Origin: Pelomonas paludis
Lineage (GTDB): Bacteria; Pseudomonadota; Gammaproteobacteria; Burkholderiales; Burkholderiaceae_C
Direction of reading: 5' to 3'
Assembly (NCBI RefSeq): GCF_039872745.1
Contig: NZ_JBDPZD010000001.1
Location: 434,001 to 498,000 of the forward strand
Length of the DNA stretch: 64,000 nucleotides
Position 1 is the first letter of the stretch. Every line of letters starts with the position of its first letter. Shown here piece by piece: positions 46,307-54,459 of the stretch. The position numbers and the translations under genes are program-made. The notes under the pieces were generated by a model, which had not been told where the DNA came from, made no database searches, and saw only the letters and a list, made by a program, of their open reading frames with translations.

Positions 46307-46895
46307 AGCGAATTGCCATGCCTGTGTCGGTGCCGAGCGCGCCGACGCGAAAGCCCTGCTCGAATCCACCGAACTGATCCTGCGCGGCGCGATCAAGCGG
46401 CGTTGGCCGTTGTCGGCCCTGGAGGCAGTGCGTGTGGAGGGCGATGCGCTGTGCTTCAACGTCGGCCCGGAGTTGGTGACGCTGCAGCTGGGCTCCCCCG
46501 AGGCTGGCAAATGGGCCGACCGGATCGCCGCACCGCCCAAGAGCCTCGCCGCCAAGCTGGGCCTCGCGCCCGAGCGCCCGGCCTGGGTGCTGGGGACGGT
46601 GGCCGATGCCGCGCTGGCCGACGCGCTGGCGGGCCACACCGCGCCCACGCCCGCAGCGGCCACGCAGTGGCTGGCAGTGCTGGAAGAGGCCGCCGAGCTG
46701 CCCGCGCTGCTGAGCCGCCTGCAAGGCCCTCAAAGCGAGGCCGTACCGGCGCTCTGGGCCGTCTACCCCAAGGGCGGCGCGATGGACGCTGCCGTGCGCA
46801 CGCAGCTGCGCGCGGCCGGCTGGCGTGACGTCAAGGCCTGCGCCGTCAGCGAGCGGCTGACCGCCACGCGCTATCTGCCACCTGCTGCGGCCTGA
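46296..46895 (+). CDS. Unknown protein with DUF3052-like C-terminal part
   Basis: The 199-residue protein starts at ATG 46296 within the end of the rhombosortase gene. The first 90 residues form an unrecognised domain (LLESTELILRGAIKRRWPLS, LEAVRVEGDALCFNVG). The rest resembles DUF3052: LAAKLGLAPERPAWVLG, then ALWAVYPKGGAMDAAVRTQL and AGWRDVKACAVSERLTATRY. DUF3052 proteins have no firm function that I know. It sits between rhombosortase and the leucine-catabolism genes without a clear link to either. Confidence 0.75.
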   Translation: MGREANCHACVGAERADAKALLESTELILRGAIKRRWPLSALEAVRVEGDALCFNVGPELVTLQLGSPEAGKWADRIAAPPKSLAAKLGLAPERPAWVLGTVADAALADALAGHTAPTPAAATQWLAVLEEAAELPALLSRLQGPQSEAVPALWAVYPKGGAMDAAVRTQLRAAGWRDVKACAVSERLTATRYLPPAAA

Positions 46896-46915
46896 GTTCG
46901 CTTCGGAGACTCTGC

Positions 46916-48910
46916 ATGTTTAGCAAGATCCTCATCGCCAACCGGGGCGAGATCGCCTGCCGCGTTGCGGCCACGGCGCGCCGGCTGGGTGTGCGCACCG
47001 TCGCCGTGTACTCGGATGCCGACGCCGGCGCCGCGCACGTTGCTGCCTGCGACGAAGCGGTAGCGATCGGGCCTGCAGCGGCGCGTGAGTCCTACCTGAA
47101 CGCCGAGCGCGTGATCGCGGCGGCGCTCGCCACCGGGGCGCAGGCCGTGCACCCGGGCTATGGTTTTTTGTCCGAGAACGAGGGCTTTGCGCAGGCCTGT
47201 GCCGACGCGGGCCTGGTCTTCATCGGGCCGCCGGCTGCGGCCATCCAGGCTATGGGGCTCAAGGCCGAGTCCAAGCGCTTGATGGAGGCGGCGGGTGTGC
47301 CGCTGGTGCCCGGCTATCACGGGGCCGACCAGGACCCCACCCACCTGCAGCGCGAGGCCGAGGCCATCGGCTACCCGGTGCTGATCAAGGCCAGTGCCGG
47401 CGGCGGCGGGCGGGGCCTGCGCGTGGTGACGAGGCCCGAAGACTTTGCCGCGCAACTGGCGGCCTGCCAGCGCGAGGCCCTGGGCAGCTTTGGCGACGAC
47501 GCCGTGCTGATCGAGCGCTATGTGCAGCAGCCCCGGCACATCGAGATCCAGGTGTTTGCCGACCGGCAGGGCCAGGTCGTCCACCTCTTCGAGCGCGACT
47601 GCTCGGTGCAGCGCCGGCACCAGAAGGTGCTGGAGGAAGCGCCCGCCCCGGGACTCTCGCCCGAGCTGCGCGCGCGCATGGGCGCGGCGGCCGTGGCGGC
47701 GGCGCGGGCCGTGGGCTACGTGGGCGCGGGCACGGTGGAGTTCATCGTCGAGCAGGCCCCGGAGGGCGGCATCCGCGACTTCTTCTTCATGGAGATGAAC
47801 ACGCGGCTGCAGGTCGAGCACCCGGTGACCGAGGCCGTCACGGGGCTGGACCTGGTTGAGTGGCAGCTGCGCATCGCTGCCGGCGAGCCGCTGCCGCGCA
47901 AGCAAGACGAATTGCGTCTGAATGGCCACGCCATCGAGGCCCGCATCTGTGCCGAGCAAGCCGAGGCCGGCTTCCTGCCCGCCGTTGGCCGGCTCGACGT
48001 GGCGCGCTGGCCCGCGCATGTGCGCTTTGAGCGCGGCGCCGTGCGCGTGGATGCCGGCGTGCGCGAGGGTGACGCCATCAGCCCGCACTACGACTCGATG
48101 ATCGCCAAGCTCATCGTCTGGGGCGCGGACCGAGCCCAGGCCCTGGCCCGGCTCGATGCGGCGCTGGCAGCCACGCACCTGGTGGGCCTGCACACCAATG
48201 TGGCCTTCCTGCGGCGCTGCATCGCCACGGCCTCCTTCCGCGAGGCGCGGCTCGACACGGCCTTGATCGAACGCGAGCGCGCCGCCCTCTTCGACGCCCC
48301 GGGCCTGCCGCTGCCGCTGGCACTCGCCGGCCTGGTGGCGCAGCTGCGCGCCGTGCAGACGGCAGCGGCAACGTCAGACCCCTGGAGCCGGCGCGACGGC
48401 TGGCGCCTCGCGGGGCCGGCCACGCAGTTCCTGCGCGTGGCGGTGGGCGAGGCGGTGCATGAGGTGCAGGTCCAGCACAGCCCCAGCGGCGAGTTGTGGC
48501 TGTGCGTGGGCGGCGAGCGGCACGTGCTGCAGGTCCAGTCCAACGGCATCGAGCAGCACCAGCTCAGCCTGGGGGGCCGCACCGCCCAGTTGCACACCTA
48601 CGCCCAGGGCGACAGCGTCCACGTCTTTGCCGACTCTGGCAGCGCCGTGCTGCGCTGCGTTTCGCCACTGGCGGTGGTCAGCCACGAGGCCCAGCGTGGC
48701 GGCCTCAACGCGCCCATGCCGGGCAAGCTCATCGCCCTGCACGTGGGGCCCGGCGACCGCGTCCAGGCCGGCCAAACCGTGGCCGTGATGGAGGCCATGA
48801 AGATGGAGCACACCCTCAGCGCCCCGCGCGACGGCACCGTGGCGGCTGTCCACTACGCGGTGGGCGATGCGCTGGCTGAAGGCGCCGCGCTGTTGGCATT
48901 GGAGGGCTGA
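46916..48910 (+). CDS. mccA: Biotin-dependent acyl-CoA carboxylase alpha subunit (probable methylcrotonyl-CoA carboxylase)
   Basis: The 664-residue protein has a biotin carboxylase domain (ILIANRGEIACRV; ATP loop KASAGGGGRGLRVV; FFMEMNTRLQVEHPVTEAV) and a C-terminal biotin-carrier domain with Lys629 in VMEAMKMEHTL. The short linker between them fits 3-methylcrotonyl-CoA carboxylase alpha (leucine degradation). Adjacent HMG-CoA lyase, the next enzyme but one in that pathway, supports this over propionyl-CoA carboxylase. The beta subunit gene is not in the window. The start ATG has GGAG eight bases upstream. It needs BirA (19219) for biotinylation. Confidence 0.9.
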   Translation: MFSKILIANRGEIACRVAATARRLGVRTVAVYSDADAGAAHVAACDEAVAIGPAAARESYLNAERVIAAALATGAQAVHPGYGFLSENEGFAQACADAGLVFIGPPAAAIQAMGLKAESKRLMEAAGVPLVPGYHGADQDPTHLQREAEAIGYPVLIKASAGGGGRGLRVVTRPEDFAAQLAACQREALGSFGDDAVLIERYVQQPRHIEIQVFADRQGQVVHLFERDCSVQRRHQKVLEEAPAPGLSPELRARMGAAAVAAARAVGYVGAGTVEFIVEQAPEGGIRDFFFMEMNTRLQVEHPVTEAVTGLDLVEWQLRIAAGEPLPRKQDELRLNGHAIEARICAEQAEAGFLPAVGRLDVARWPAHVRFERGAVRVDAGVREGDAISPHYDSMIAKLIVWGADRAQALARLDAALAATHLVGLHTNVAFLRRCIATASFREARLDTALIERERAALFDAPGLPLPLALAGLVAQLRAVQTAAATSDPWSRRDGWRLAGPATQFLRVAVGEAVHEVQVQHSPSGELWLCVGGERHVLQVQSNGIEQHQLSLGGRTAQLHTYAQGDSVHVFADSGSAVLRCVSPLAVVSHEAQRGGLNAPMPGKLIALHVGPGDRVQAGQTVAVMEAMKMEHTLSAPRDGTVAAVHYAVGDALAEGAALLALEG

Positions 48911-48912
48911 CA

Positions 48913-49119
48913 ATGCCGACCATGCAGCCCATCGTTCGAGTTGCCAAGCGCGGTCGTCAGACGGCGGAAGACTTGGCCTTTTGGCGCTCGCGCCCGGTCG
49001 CCGAGCGCCTGGCGGCCGTGGAGCAGCTCCGGCTTGAGCACGCCGGCTTCGCCGACCACCCCGATGCTGAACCGCGACTTCAAAGAATTTGCCGAGTTGC
49101 TCAACGCGCACGGCGTTGA
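48913..49119 (+). CDS. Small partner protein of a nucleotidyltransferase cassette
   Basis: The 68-residue protein (start ATG 48913 or 48922) is Arg/Glu-rich: IVRVAKRGRQTAEDLAFWRS, then RPVAERLAAVEQLRLEH and RLQRICRVAQRARR. Small proteins of this pattern (a W/Y-x-S-x-P-x-E-RL core and an RLQRVxRVxxR end) are often found just before genes for minimal nucleotidyltransferases, where they resemble antitoxin or regulator partners. The gene overlaps the nucleotidyltransferase by 56 bases in another frame, so translation is coupled. The TA role is an inference. Confidence 0.7.
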   Translation: MPTMQPIVRVAKRGRQTAEDLAFWRSRPVAERLAAVEQLRLEHAGFADHPDAEPRLQRICRVAQRARR

Positions 49120-49510
49120 GTACCTGGTGGTGGGCGGCTATGCGCTGGCCGCGCATGGACATCCGCGCTACACCGGTGACATCGACTTCTGGGTGCGCCC
49201 CGACGCGCTCAACATCGAACGCCTGCTGCTGAGCCTCCAAGCCTTTGGCTTCGCCTCGCTCGGGCTGAGCGCTTCGGACTTTGGCGCCGACACCGTCGTC
49301 CAGCTTGGGCAGCCGCCACGCCGCATCGACCTGCTCACCGCCATCGACGGCGTGGAGTTCGACGCCTGCTGGGCACGGCGCGAGCAGGTGGATGTCAGCG
49401 GACTCAAGCTGTACGTGATCGCGCTGGACGACTTCAAGGCCAACAAGCGAGCCACAGGCCGTTTGAAGGATCTGGCCGACCTGGAAAGCCTCGACGAAGG
49501 CGAGGCTTGA
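49064..49510 (+). CDS. Minimal nucleotidyltransferase (AbiEii/DUF6036-like)
   Basis: The 148-residue protein has the pol-beta-type nucleotidyltransferase core: FAELLNAHGVEYLVVGGYAL, HPRYTGDIDFWV with the metal-binding D-x-D, and a third acidic region in RRIDLLTAIDGVEF. The end KLYVIALDDFKANKRATGRL (K-x-x-x-R-x-K-D-x-x-D) is typical of small nucleotidyltransferases paired with a partner protein. Related enzymes include AbiEii-type toxins and MenT-type toxins that modify tRNA, and also harmless resistance enzymes. ATG 49064 lies inside the partner gene. The pair is inserted between mccA and the HMG-CoA lyase gene. Confidence 0.85.
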   Translation: MLNRDFKEFAELLNAHGVEYLVVGGYALAAHGHPRYTGDIDFWVRPDALNIERLLLSLQAFGFASLGLSASDFGADTVVQLGQPPRRIDLLTAIDGVEFDACWARREQVDVSGLKLYVIALDDFKANKRATGRLKDLADLESLDEGEA

Positions 49511-49513
49511 CCC

Positions 49514-50452
49514 ATGCTCCCCACCCACGTCACCCTTGTCGAGGTCGGCCCGCGCGATGGGCTGCAGAACGAAGCGCAGCCGGTGGCCACGGCCGACAAG
49601 GCGCGGCTGGTGGGCTTGCTGCAGGACGCGGGGCTGACGCAGATCGAGGTGACCAGCTTTGTGAGCCCGAAGTGGGTGCCGCAGATGGCGGATAGCACGG
49701 CGGTGATGGCGGCGGTGATGGGCTCTATCGAGCGGCGACCCGGCGTGCGCTATTCGGTGCTGACGCCCAACCTCAAGGGCCTCGAAGCGGCGCTGGCCGA
49801 CCCTGCCACACGACCTGATGAAGTGGTGGTGTTCGGCGCGGCCAGCGAGGCTTTTTCGCAGCGCAATATCAACTGCTCGGTGGCCGAGAGCATCGAGCGC
49901 TTTGCGCCGGTGGTGCAGGCCGCGCACGTGGCCGGGCTGCGGGTGCGGGCGGCGCTCTCGTGTGCGCTGGGCTGCCCGTATGAGGGCGAGGTCTCGCCCG
50001 ACGCGGTGGAGCGCGTGGTGCGGCTCTTCAAGGATCTGGGCGTGGACCACCTCGGCGTGGCCGACACGATTGGCGTGGGCACGCCGCGCCGCGTGCAGGC
50101 GGCCATGGAGCGGGCGCTCAAGCACTTCCCGCTGGGCGAGGTCAGCGGCCATTTCCACGACACCTATGGCCAGGCGCTGGCCAATGTCTATGCCTGCCTG
50201 GAGATGGGCGTGCATGTGTTTGACGCCAGCGTGGCGGGCCTGGGCGGCTGCCCCTATGCCAAGGGCGCGACGGGCAATGTCGCCACCGAGGACGTGGTCT
50301 ACCTGCTGCAGGGCCTGGGGATCGAGACGGGCATCAACCTGGACCGGCTGGTGGATGCCGGCGCCTTCATCTCCCAGGTGCTGGGCCGCCCGCCGGTGTC
50401 GCGCGTGGCGCGGGCGGTGCTGGCCAAACGTCAGCCCCCAGGTCAAGCATGA
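49514..50452 (+). CDS. mvaB: Hydroxymethylglutaryl-CoA lyase
   Basis: The 312-residue TIM-barrel enzyme splits HMG-CoA into acetoacetate and acetyl-CoA, the last step of leucine breakdown. Motifs: VEVGPRDGLQNE (metal and substrate Arg/Asp), EVTSFVSPKWVPQMAD, the HFHDTYGQALANVY metal-binding His pair, and the lyase signature with catalytic Cys in SVAGLGGCPYAKGATGNVAT. It lies 4 bp after the nucleotidyltransferase gene and was probably once directly next to mccA. Confidence 0.96.
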   Translation: MLPTHVTLVEVGPRDGLQNEAQPVATADKARLVGLLQDAGLTQIEVTSFVSPKWVPQMADSTAVMAAVMGSIERRPGVRYSVLTPNLKGLEAALADPATRPDEVVVFGAASEAFSQRNINCSVAESIERFAPVVQAAHVAGLRVRAALSCALGCPYEGEVSPDAVERVVRLFKDLGVDHLGVADTIGVGTPRRVQAAMERALKHFPLGEVSGHFHDTYGQALANVYACLEMGVHVFDASVAGLGGCPYAKGATGNVATEDVVYLLQGLGIETGINLDRLVDAGAFISQVLGRPPVSRVARAVLAKRQPPGQA

Positions 50453-50470
50453 GCGCCACCTCTGCCCCCC

Positions 50471-51661
50471 GTGACGGGTGACCAGCGTCTGGTCAAGCAC
50501 ATCAACCGCGTGGCCTTGCTGCGCCTGCTGCGCGAGGTGCCTGGCCTGTCGCGTGCCGAGCTGGCCGACCGCAGTGGCCTGACGCGCTCCACCATCAGCC
50601 TGCTCACCAAGGAGCTGATCGACGAGGGCTGGCTGGTGGAGGACGACGCCGTCGTCACCGGGCAGCTAGGCCGCCGGCCGGTGCCGTTACGGCTGGATGG
50701 CTGCGGCCTGGCCCTGATCGGGGCCGAGCTGACGCCCGATGCGCTGCGCGTGGTGACCACGTCCATCCATGGCGAGGTGCTGGAGTCGCGCAGCGCTGAG
50801 CTGCGCGACCAGGCGCCCGAGGCCGCCTGCCGCCAGTTGGTCGCGATGGTCACCGTGCTGGCTCAGCACGTGATCCAGGCTGGCCAGCAGGTGCTGGGCA
50901 TCGGCGTGGCCCTGCCCGGCGCGGTGGACGCGGCGCGCGGCGTGCTGCAGCTGGCGCCCAACATCGGCTGGCGCGATGTGCCGGTGGGCGAACGCCTGCG
51001 CGCCGAGCTGGCGGGTGCGGGCCTGGATGCGCTGCCCGTGTTCTGCCAGAACGAGGCCGACCTGGCCGCCATTGGCGAGACCGAGTTCGGCCCCCGGCCG
51101 GCCGACAGCCCCTTGATCTACATCTCCTGCGGCGTGGGCCTGGGCTCGGGCATCGTGCTGGGCCACACCTTGTTCACCGGCGCCACCGGCGCGGCGGGCG
51201 AGATCGGGCACACCACGCTGCACGTGGGCGGGCGCGTCTGCTCCTGCGGCCGGCGCGGCTGCGCCGAGGCCTATGTGGGCCTGCGCGCCATTGCCGAAGC
51301 CGCTGGCCTGCGCCCCAAGGGCGGCAGCCTGGACCACGCCGGCCTGCGTGCGCGCATGAGTGCGGGCGACCCACAGGCCAGCGCCGCCTTCCGCGAGGCC
51401 GGCGAGCACCTCGGGGTGCTGCTGCAAAACGTCTGGACCACCTTCGACCCGCGCGCCATCGTGCTGGGCGGCGAGGTGGTGAGCCTGGGGGGCAGCGCCT
51501 TCGTGGAGCCGGCACTCGCCACCTTGGCGCGCTTTGCGCAGGCAGCCGGCGTTGCTGCGCCCCAAGTGCGCGTGGGCCGCTTCAATGAGCTGGCGGCCGC
51601 GGTGGGCGGTGCCGCCTATGCGCTGCACGCGCTGATGAACCCGTATCAGGCGCGCGGCTGA
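50471..51661 (+). CDS. ROK-family transcriptional regulator
   Basis: The 396-residue protein has an N-terminal winged helix-turn-helix (HINRVALLRLLREVPGLSRA, LTRSTISLLTKELIDEGWL) and a ROK sugar-kinase-like domain with the zinc motif CSCGRRGCAEAYVG and ISCGVGLGSGIVLG. It resembles NagC/Mlc/XylR-type repressors of sugar genes. The effector is unknown; xylB at 58896 is the only sugar kinase nearby. The start is GTG 50471. If one C of the run at about 50465-50470 were absent, an ATG overlapping the mvaB stop would be in frame. Its end overlaps the next gene by 16 bases. Confidence 0.9.
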   Translation: MTGDQRLVKHINRVALLRLLREVPGLSRAELADRSGLTRSTISLLTKELIDEGWLVEDDAVVTGQLGRRPVPLRLDGCGLALIGAELTPDALRVVTTSIHGEVLESRSAELRDQAPEAACRQLVAMVTVLAQHVIQAGQQVLGIGVALPGAVDAARGVLQLAPNIGWRDVPVGERLRAELAGAGLDALPVFCQNEADLAAIGETEFGPRPADSPLIYISCGVGLGSGIVLGHTLFTGATGAAGEIGHTTLHVGGRVCSCGRRGCAEAYVGLRAIAEAAGLRPKGGSLDHAGLRARMSAGDPQASAAFREAGEHLGVLLQNVWTTFDPRAIVLGGEVVSLGGSAFVEPALATLARFAQAAGVAAPQVRVGRFNELAAAVGGAAYALHALMNPYQARG

Positions 51662-53394
51662 GGGGCCTGGGCCGCCGGTGCGTGCAGCACGGGCGCAAAG
51701 GCAGCACGCACCGACGCAGCCGTTGCTGCATCGCCGGCGCCCAGCATGCCGCGCGCCAGCAGCAGGGCCACCACGGCATCGGCCGCCATGTCGGCCGTGC
51801 CCCGGCTGGTGTCGAGCCGCAGCTCCGGGTGCTCGGGCGCCTCGTAAGGCGCGTCGATGCCGGTGAAGCCCTTGAGCTCGCCGCGCCGCGCCTTGCGGTA
51901 GAGGCCCTTCACGTCGCGCTGCTCGGCCACGGCCAGCGGGGCGTCCACAAACACCTCGACGAACTCGCCCTCGGCCAGCAGGTGGCGCGCCAGGTCGCGC
52001 TCGGCGCGGAAGGGCGAGATGAAGGCCGTGAGCACGATCAGGCCGGCGTCCACCATCAGCTTGGCCACCTCGGCCACGCGGCGGATGTTCTCGGCGCGCG
52101 CCGCGTCGCTGAAGCCGAGGTCACGGTTGAGCCCGTGGCGCACGTTGTCGCCGTCGAGCAGGTAGGTGTGCTGGCCCAGCGCATGCAGGCGCTGCTCGAC
52201 GAGGTTGGCGATGGTGCTCTTGCCCGCGCCCGACAGGCCGGTGAACCACAGCACACAGGGCTGCTGGCCTTTGAGCGCGGCGCGGGCCTGCTTGTCGATG
52301 CTGACGGCCTGGCGGTGGATGTTGGACGCCGCGCGGCAGGGCGACACCAGCATGCCCGCCGCCACGCTGCGGCCGCTGGCCGCCTCGTGCAGCGAGAACA
52401 TGCGCAGCGGCCCCAGGGCCGACGAGGGCTCGAAGGCCACCGGCGCATCCAGCCGCAGGCGCGCCAGCAGGCCGCGCCCGGGGTCCTGCTCGTCGGCGCG
52501 CAGCTCCTGCACATGCACGCGGCGCAAGCGCTGCGCCGGGCCCAGGCAGAGCTGCCAGTCAGCGGTTTCGCTCAGCGTCTGCCGGCCATCGCAGATCAGC
52601 CGCACCTGGAACTCGTCCTCGGACTCGACCGGGTCGTTCGCGGCCGAGATCAGGTCACCGGGCTCGACCTCGGCGTCGCCTTCGAGATCGAGGGTCACGA
52701 CATCGCCGCACAGGGGCATGGAGTTGCCCACACCAATCACCGCCCGAACCACCAGCACCTGACCCGAAGGCAACAGGCGCACGCGCTCGCCTGGCGCCAC
52801 CGAGCCCTGCAGCAGCTCACCCCGCACGGCCAGGCCCGCACCCGGCAGCACGGCCTGGACCTGCAGACGCAAGGGGCCGCTGAGGAAGGCGGCCCGCAGA
52901 CCCGTCATCTGCAGCAGCGTGCGCCCGAGTTGCTGGGCGCAGGCCTCCATCTCACCCACCCACACGGTATGCACATGGTCCAGGCCCAGCGCGGCAGCCT
53001 GGGTCTGGATGTGGGCGCCCATCTTGCGGGCCACGTCCTCGCTCAGGTCGAGCAAGAAAGCCAACGGCTCATTGCCCAGCAGGGCCGCTGCTTGCAGCAC
53101 GCCCATCAAGGCGGTGTAGCCGGCGCTCGGTTCGTCCACCAGCACCAGCAACTGGGCCGAGCGACGCCGGCCTTCCAGCAACGAGAGCGCGGGCGAGCGC
53201 GCCTCGCCCAACTGCCAACGCCAGCGCCCCAGCGGGCTGTTGGCCAGCAGCTCGAACACGCCCTGCACACGCCAGCTCGGGCCCGCACCGCCGAGGTCAT
53301 GCACCCACAGCTGGCCGGGCGGCTGCTCTTCGGCCGCTTCGCGCTGGAGCCACGACATCAATGTGCCCACCCCGCGAGACTGCATCTTTTCCAT
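51646..53394 (-). CDS. APS kinase fused to a degenerate CysN-like region
   Basis: From ATG 53394 (GGGAG eight bases upstream) the protein is 582 residues. Residues about 370-550 are an intact adenylylsulfate kinase (CysC): GLSGAGKS (386-393), DGDNVRHGLNRDLGFS, FISPFRAERDLAR, KGFTGIDAPYEAP. Residues about 60-350 keep the shape of CysN: a GTPase-like remnant (YTALMGVLQAAALLGNEPLA) and beta-barrel domains 2 and 3 (LRLQVQAVLPG, GELLQGSVAPGERVRLLPSG). The P-loop GxxxxGKS and the NKxD motif of GTPases are missing. CysN normally activates sulfate with CysD; neither that activity nor CysD is supported here. Product: PAPS from APS. The divergent cysQ and sulfotransferase genes support a PAPS-dependent sulfation role. 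Confidence 0.88.
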   Translation of the reverse strand: MEKMQSRGVGTLMSWLQREAAEEQPPGQLWVHDLGGAGPSWRVQGVFELLANSPLGRWRWQLGEARSPALSLLEGRRRSAQLLVLVDEPSAGYTALMGVLQAAALLGNEPLAFLLDLSEDVARKMGAHIQTQAAALGLDHVHTVWVGEMEACAQQLGRTLLQMTGLRAAFLSGPLRLQVQAVLPGAGLAVRGELLQGSVAPGERVRLLPSGQVLVVRAVIGVGNSMPLCGDVVTLDLEGDAEVEPGDLISAANDPVESEDEFQVRLICDGRQTLSETADWQLCLGPAQRLRRVHVQELRADEQDPGRGLLARLRLDAPVAFEPSSALGPLRMFSLHEAASGRSVAAGMLVSPCRAASNIHRQAVSIDKQARAALKGQQPCVLWFTGLSGAGKSTIANLVEQRLHALGQHTYLLDGDNVRHGLNRDLGFSDAARAENIRRVAEVAKLMVDAGLIVLTAFISPFRAERDLARHLLAEGEFVEVFVDAPLAVAEQRDVKGLYRKARRGELKGFTGIDAPYEAPEHPELRLDTSRGTADMAADAVVALLLARGMLGAGDAATAASVRAAFAPVLHAPAAQAPQPRA

Positions 53395-53645
53395 CGCGCT
53401 TTCTCCCTGCCCACCGCCTGCGCGGCTTCGCTGTTTTGCGATTGCTATCGCCAACAAAGTTAGCGGATGTCCGAGGGCCTCGGCACTGCGGCACGCCCTA
53501 GCTGGTAAGGCTGCTAGGTCGGGCATGTTTCGTCACATTCGCGCCGGCTCGGCGGCCCAAAATCGTCAGCGCCGGTCCTCGGGTTTCAGCGACATCGAGG
53601 CGGCTGTATTGCTCAGTTGCAAGCCTTGATCAGGGGAGACAAGAC
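53395..53645. promoter_or_regulatory. Divergent promoter region of the sulfation genes
   Basis: This 251-bp stretch has no gene. It separates the leftward APS-kinase fusion from the rightward cysQ. Two perfect inverted repeats stand out: GCGAT-n4-ATCGC at 53438-53451 and CCTAGC-n10-GCTAGG at 53497-53518. They may be operators. No CysB-like site can be named with confidence. Confidence 0.45.
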
Positions 53646-54410
53646 GTGGACATCACGCCCACTTTGCTGGCGGCCGTCGAGGCCATTTGTCGCCGTGCGG
53701 GCGACGCGATTCTTGAGGTCTATGGCAGCGACTTCGAGGTCAAGGGCAAGGCCGATGCCTCGCCCGTCACGGCCGCCGACGAGCGCGCCGAAGCCCTGAT
53801 CACGCCGGCCCTTGCGGCCCTCACGCCCGGCATCCCCATCGTGGCCGAAGAGGCCGTGGCGGGCGGTGCGCTGCCTGATGTGTCGGGCGGCCGCTTCTGG
53901 CTTGTGGACCCGCTGGACGGCACCAAGGAATTCATCTCGCGCAACGGCGAGTTCACCGTCAACATCGCCCTCGTCGAGCAAGGCGTGCCCGTGCTGGGCG
54001 TGGTGCTGGCGCCGGCCCTGGGGCGGCTCTACACCGGCGCACGCGGCCTGGGCGCGTGGGTCGAGGACGAACACGGCCGCCGCGCCATCCAGTGCCGCAC
54101 GGTGCCCGAGGCGGGCCTGGCCGTGGTGGCCAGCCGCTCGCATGGCGATGCGGCGGCGCTCGACGCCTTCCTCGCCGGCCGCAAGGTGGCGCAGCTGGTC
54201 AGCGCCGGCTCCTCGCTCAAGCTCTGCCTCGTGGCCGCCGGCCAGGCCGACCTCTACCCCCGGCTCGGCCGCACCATGGAATGGGACATCGCCGCCGGCG
54301 ACGCCGTGCTGCGCGCGGCCGGTGGCCTGGTGCGCTGCGTGAGCAGCCACGAGCCGCTGCGCTACGGCAAGCCCGGGCTCGACAACCCCCACTTCTACGC
54401 GGCGGCCTGA
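53646..54410 (+). CDS. cysQ: 3'(2'),5'-bisphosphate nucleotidase (CysQ)
   Basis: The 254-residue inositol-monophosphatase-family enzyme removes the 3'-phosphate of PAP, the by-product of PAPS-using enzymes. Motifs: PVTAADERAEALI, PIVAEEAVAGG, the metal site FWLVDPLDGTKEFISRNGEF (DPxDGT), and MEWDIAAGDAVLRAAGGLV. The start is GTG 53646 with GGGGAG nine bases upstream. It is 49 bp before a sulfotransferase gene, which would make PAP, so the neighbours form a clear functional pair. Confidence 0.95.
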   Translation: MDITPTLLAAVEAICRRAGDAILEVYGSDFEVKGKADASPVTAADERAEALITPALAALTPGIPIVAEEAVAGGALPDVSGGRFWLVDPLDGTKEFISRNGEFTVNIALVEQGVPVLGVVLAPALGRLYTGARGLGAWVEDEHGRRAIQCRTVPEAGLAVVASRSHGDAAALDAFLAGRKVAQLVSAGSSLKLCLVAAGQADLYPRLGRTMEWDIAAGDAVLRAAGGLVRCVSSHEPLRYGKPGLDNPHFYAAA

Positions 54411-54459
54411 ACGCCACCCCGCATCGCATCAGTCCCCCGCTTTACTCAAGGAGCACCCC

